From: an uncultured Butyrivibrio sp.
Lineage (GTDB): Bacteria; Bacillota; Clostridia; Lachnospirales; Lachnospiraceae
Length of the DNA: 13,664 nt
Direction: 5' to 3'
Assembly: GCA_947169985.1 (NCBI GenBank)
Contig: CAMVRW010000035.1
Span: forward strand, 1 to 13,664
Shown here: piece after piece, positions 13,007 through 13,664 of the stretch
How the letters are laid out: each line of letters starts with the position of its first letter
Numbering within the stretch: the first letter of the stretch is position 1
Notes under the pieces: model-generated
The model's input: the letters and a program-made list of their open reading frames with translations, nothing else
What the model was told of the DNA's origin: nothing
Databases searched by the model: none
Made by a program: the position numbers and the translations under genes

Positions 13007-13664
13007 ATGGGGTTCGACATTTCGAAGCTGACAAATGCTGTCAACAAGTACCTTAATTCAATATCAGATGTTACTTCTGCAGCTAAGCGTGCTTCTCAGG
13101 AGATTGAGGATCGTACCCGTTTTGCCAGTGAACTTGGGGATGCCATCAAGCAGAACATGACCAGTCGCCTTCGAGATGATGCGACAACCGAGATTCCTGA
13201 CATCTCCGCTCAGATTCAGAATGAGATCAAGCAGGTCACAAGCGGTTTTGATGCCACTATCGAGCAGATCAATGGGGCCTTTGAGTCAATTCGGGAGTCT
13301 GGCGGAGTTTCGGGCAGCAAGTCAGGAAGCAACACAGAGTCAGAATCTTCTTCAAATTCTGCTAATGGCTTGGAAAGTATGGCAAGTGCATACCAAGCAG
13401 CTTCTGCTGCCAACTCAACATATGGCGCATCATCTGCAACCGCTGCAAGTTCCAGCACATATTCTGCCCTGAATGCACTTTCATCCGGAAACCGCGACGC
13501 ATACTCTGGTCTGCTTAGCACCGAAGCGCTACAGGAGCTTTCCAAGTCCCAGTACTTTTCATCAAACCTGCTTCAAAGCTCACTTTTTGACGTACTTGAT
13601 GAGAGCGATGAAAAGAGCTCTTCCGGAAGCTCAGCTTTTGATTCTTTGTCACTTTCAGATCTTA
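13007..13664 (+). CDS. Hypothetical Ser/Ala-rich protein, 3' end outside window
   Basis: An open frame of 219 codons runs from ATG 13007 to the window edge without a stop. AGGGG at 12997-13001 is a suitable ribosome site and TATAAT lies 42 bases upstream. Residues 1-100 (starting MGFDISKLTNAVNKYLNSIS) are polar and helical, with possible coiled-coil character. Residues 100-165 are a low-complexity Ser/Ala/Asn linker, and about 170 onward is again helical (LQELSKSQYFSSNLLQSSLF) before another Ser-rich stretch. No signal peptide or membrane segment is seen. I do not recognise the family. The layout, a helical head and disordered linker before something off the edge, would fit a cell-wall enzyme or surface-associated protein, but that is only a guess. 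Confidence 0.72.
   Translation, partial: MGFDISKLTNAVNKYLNSISDVTSAAKRASQEIEDRTRFASELGDAIKQNMTSRLRDDATTEIPDISAQIQNEIKQVTSGFDATIEQINGAFESIRESGGVSGSKSGSNTESESSSNSANGLESMASAYQAASAANSTYGASSATAASSSTYSALNALSSGNRDAYSGLLSTEALQELSKSQYFSSNLLQSSLFDVLDESDEKSSSGSSAFDSLSLSDL

Noticed and set aside
13216..13545. 109-codon open frame on the - strand
   Set aside because: It is antisense to the Ser/Ala-rich gene at 13007, and its composition follows from the repeats on the other strand.

Overview
The window (about 13.7 kb, mid-40s % GC by eye, AT-rich intergenic gaps, strong GGAGG-type ribosome binding sites, a lipoprotein-anchored binding protein, no outer-membrane genes) looks like the chromosome of a Gram-positive anaerobe of the Clostridia, most likely a Lachnospiraceae member of the Butyrivibrio/Pseudobutyrivibrio type. 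The taxonomic guess is inferred from gene content and style. No insertion sequence, CRISPR array, tRNA or rRNA is visible.

Layout. (1) 1-4203, + strand: a tightly packed run starting with the 3' part of a REC-GGDEF-EAL c-di-GMP protein (GGDEF degenerate, EAL intact), then a stand-alone HPt phosphotransfer protein, a CLC-type anion transporter whose motifs resemble the fluoride-exporting branch, a DUF2752 membrane protein and a zinc-ribbon/DUF4234 membrane protein. (2) 4204-5368: two small unrecognised genes, a 90-residue soluble protein and a 174-residue three-helix membrane protein. Each has its own promoter, and the segment ends at an intrinsic terminator. (3) 5369-11104: a branched-chain amino-acid ABC uptake system in the order livJ-H-M-G-F, followed two bases later by a cytidylate-kinase-like gene. 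livJ has its own promoter region and terminator, and livHMGF has a separate promoter. (4) 11080-12884, - strand: a stand-alone 5'-3' exonuclease and a PlsC-like acyltransferase, converging on the liv/kinase unit through a shared bidirectional terminator. (5) 13007-13664, + strand: the 5' part of a Ser/Ala-rich protein gene that runs off the window.

How they work together. LivJ captures branched-chain amino acids outside the membrane, LivH and LivM form the channel, and LivG and LivF hydrolyse ATP. The EAL protein and HPt protein suggest a phosphorelay feeding c-di-GMP breakdown.

The most interesting signal is not a gene. A 31-nt hairpin occurs three times, only in the two large gaps of the liv cluster: twice in tandem after livJ and once between livG and livF. 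All copies have the same length, the same T-T mismatch and nearly the same 13-nt loop, while five stem pairs vary with pairing kept in every copy. This points to a conserved structured RNA or inverted-repeat element that I cannot assign to a known family.
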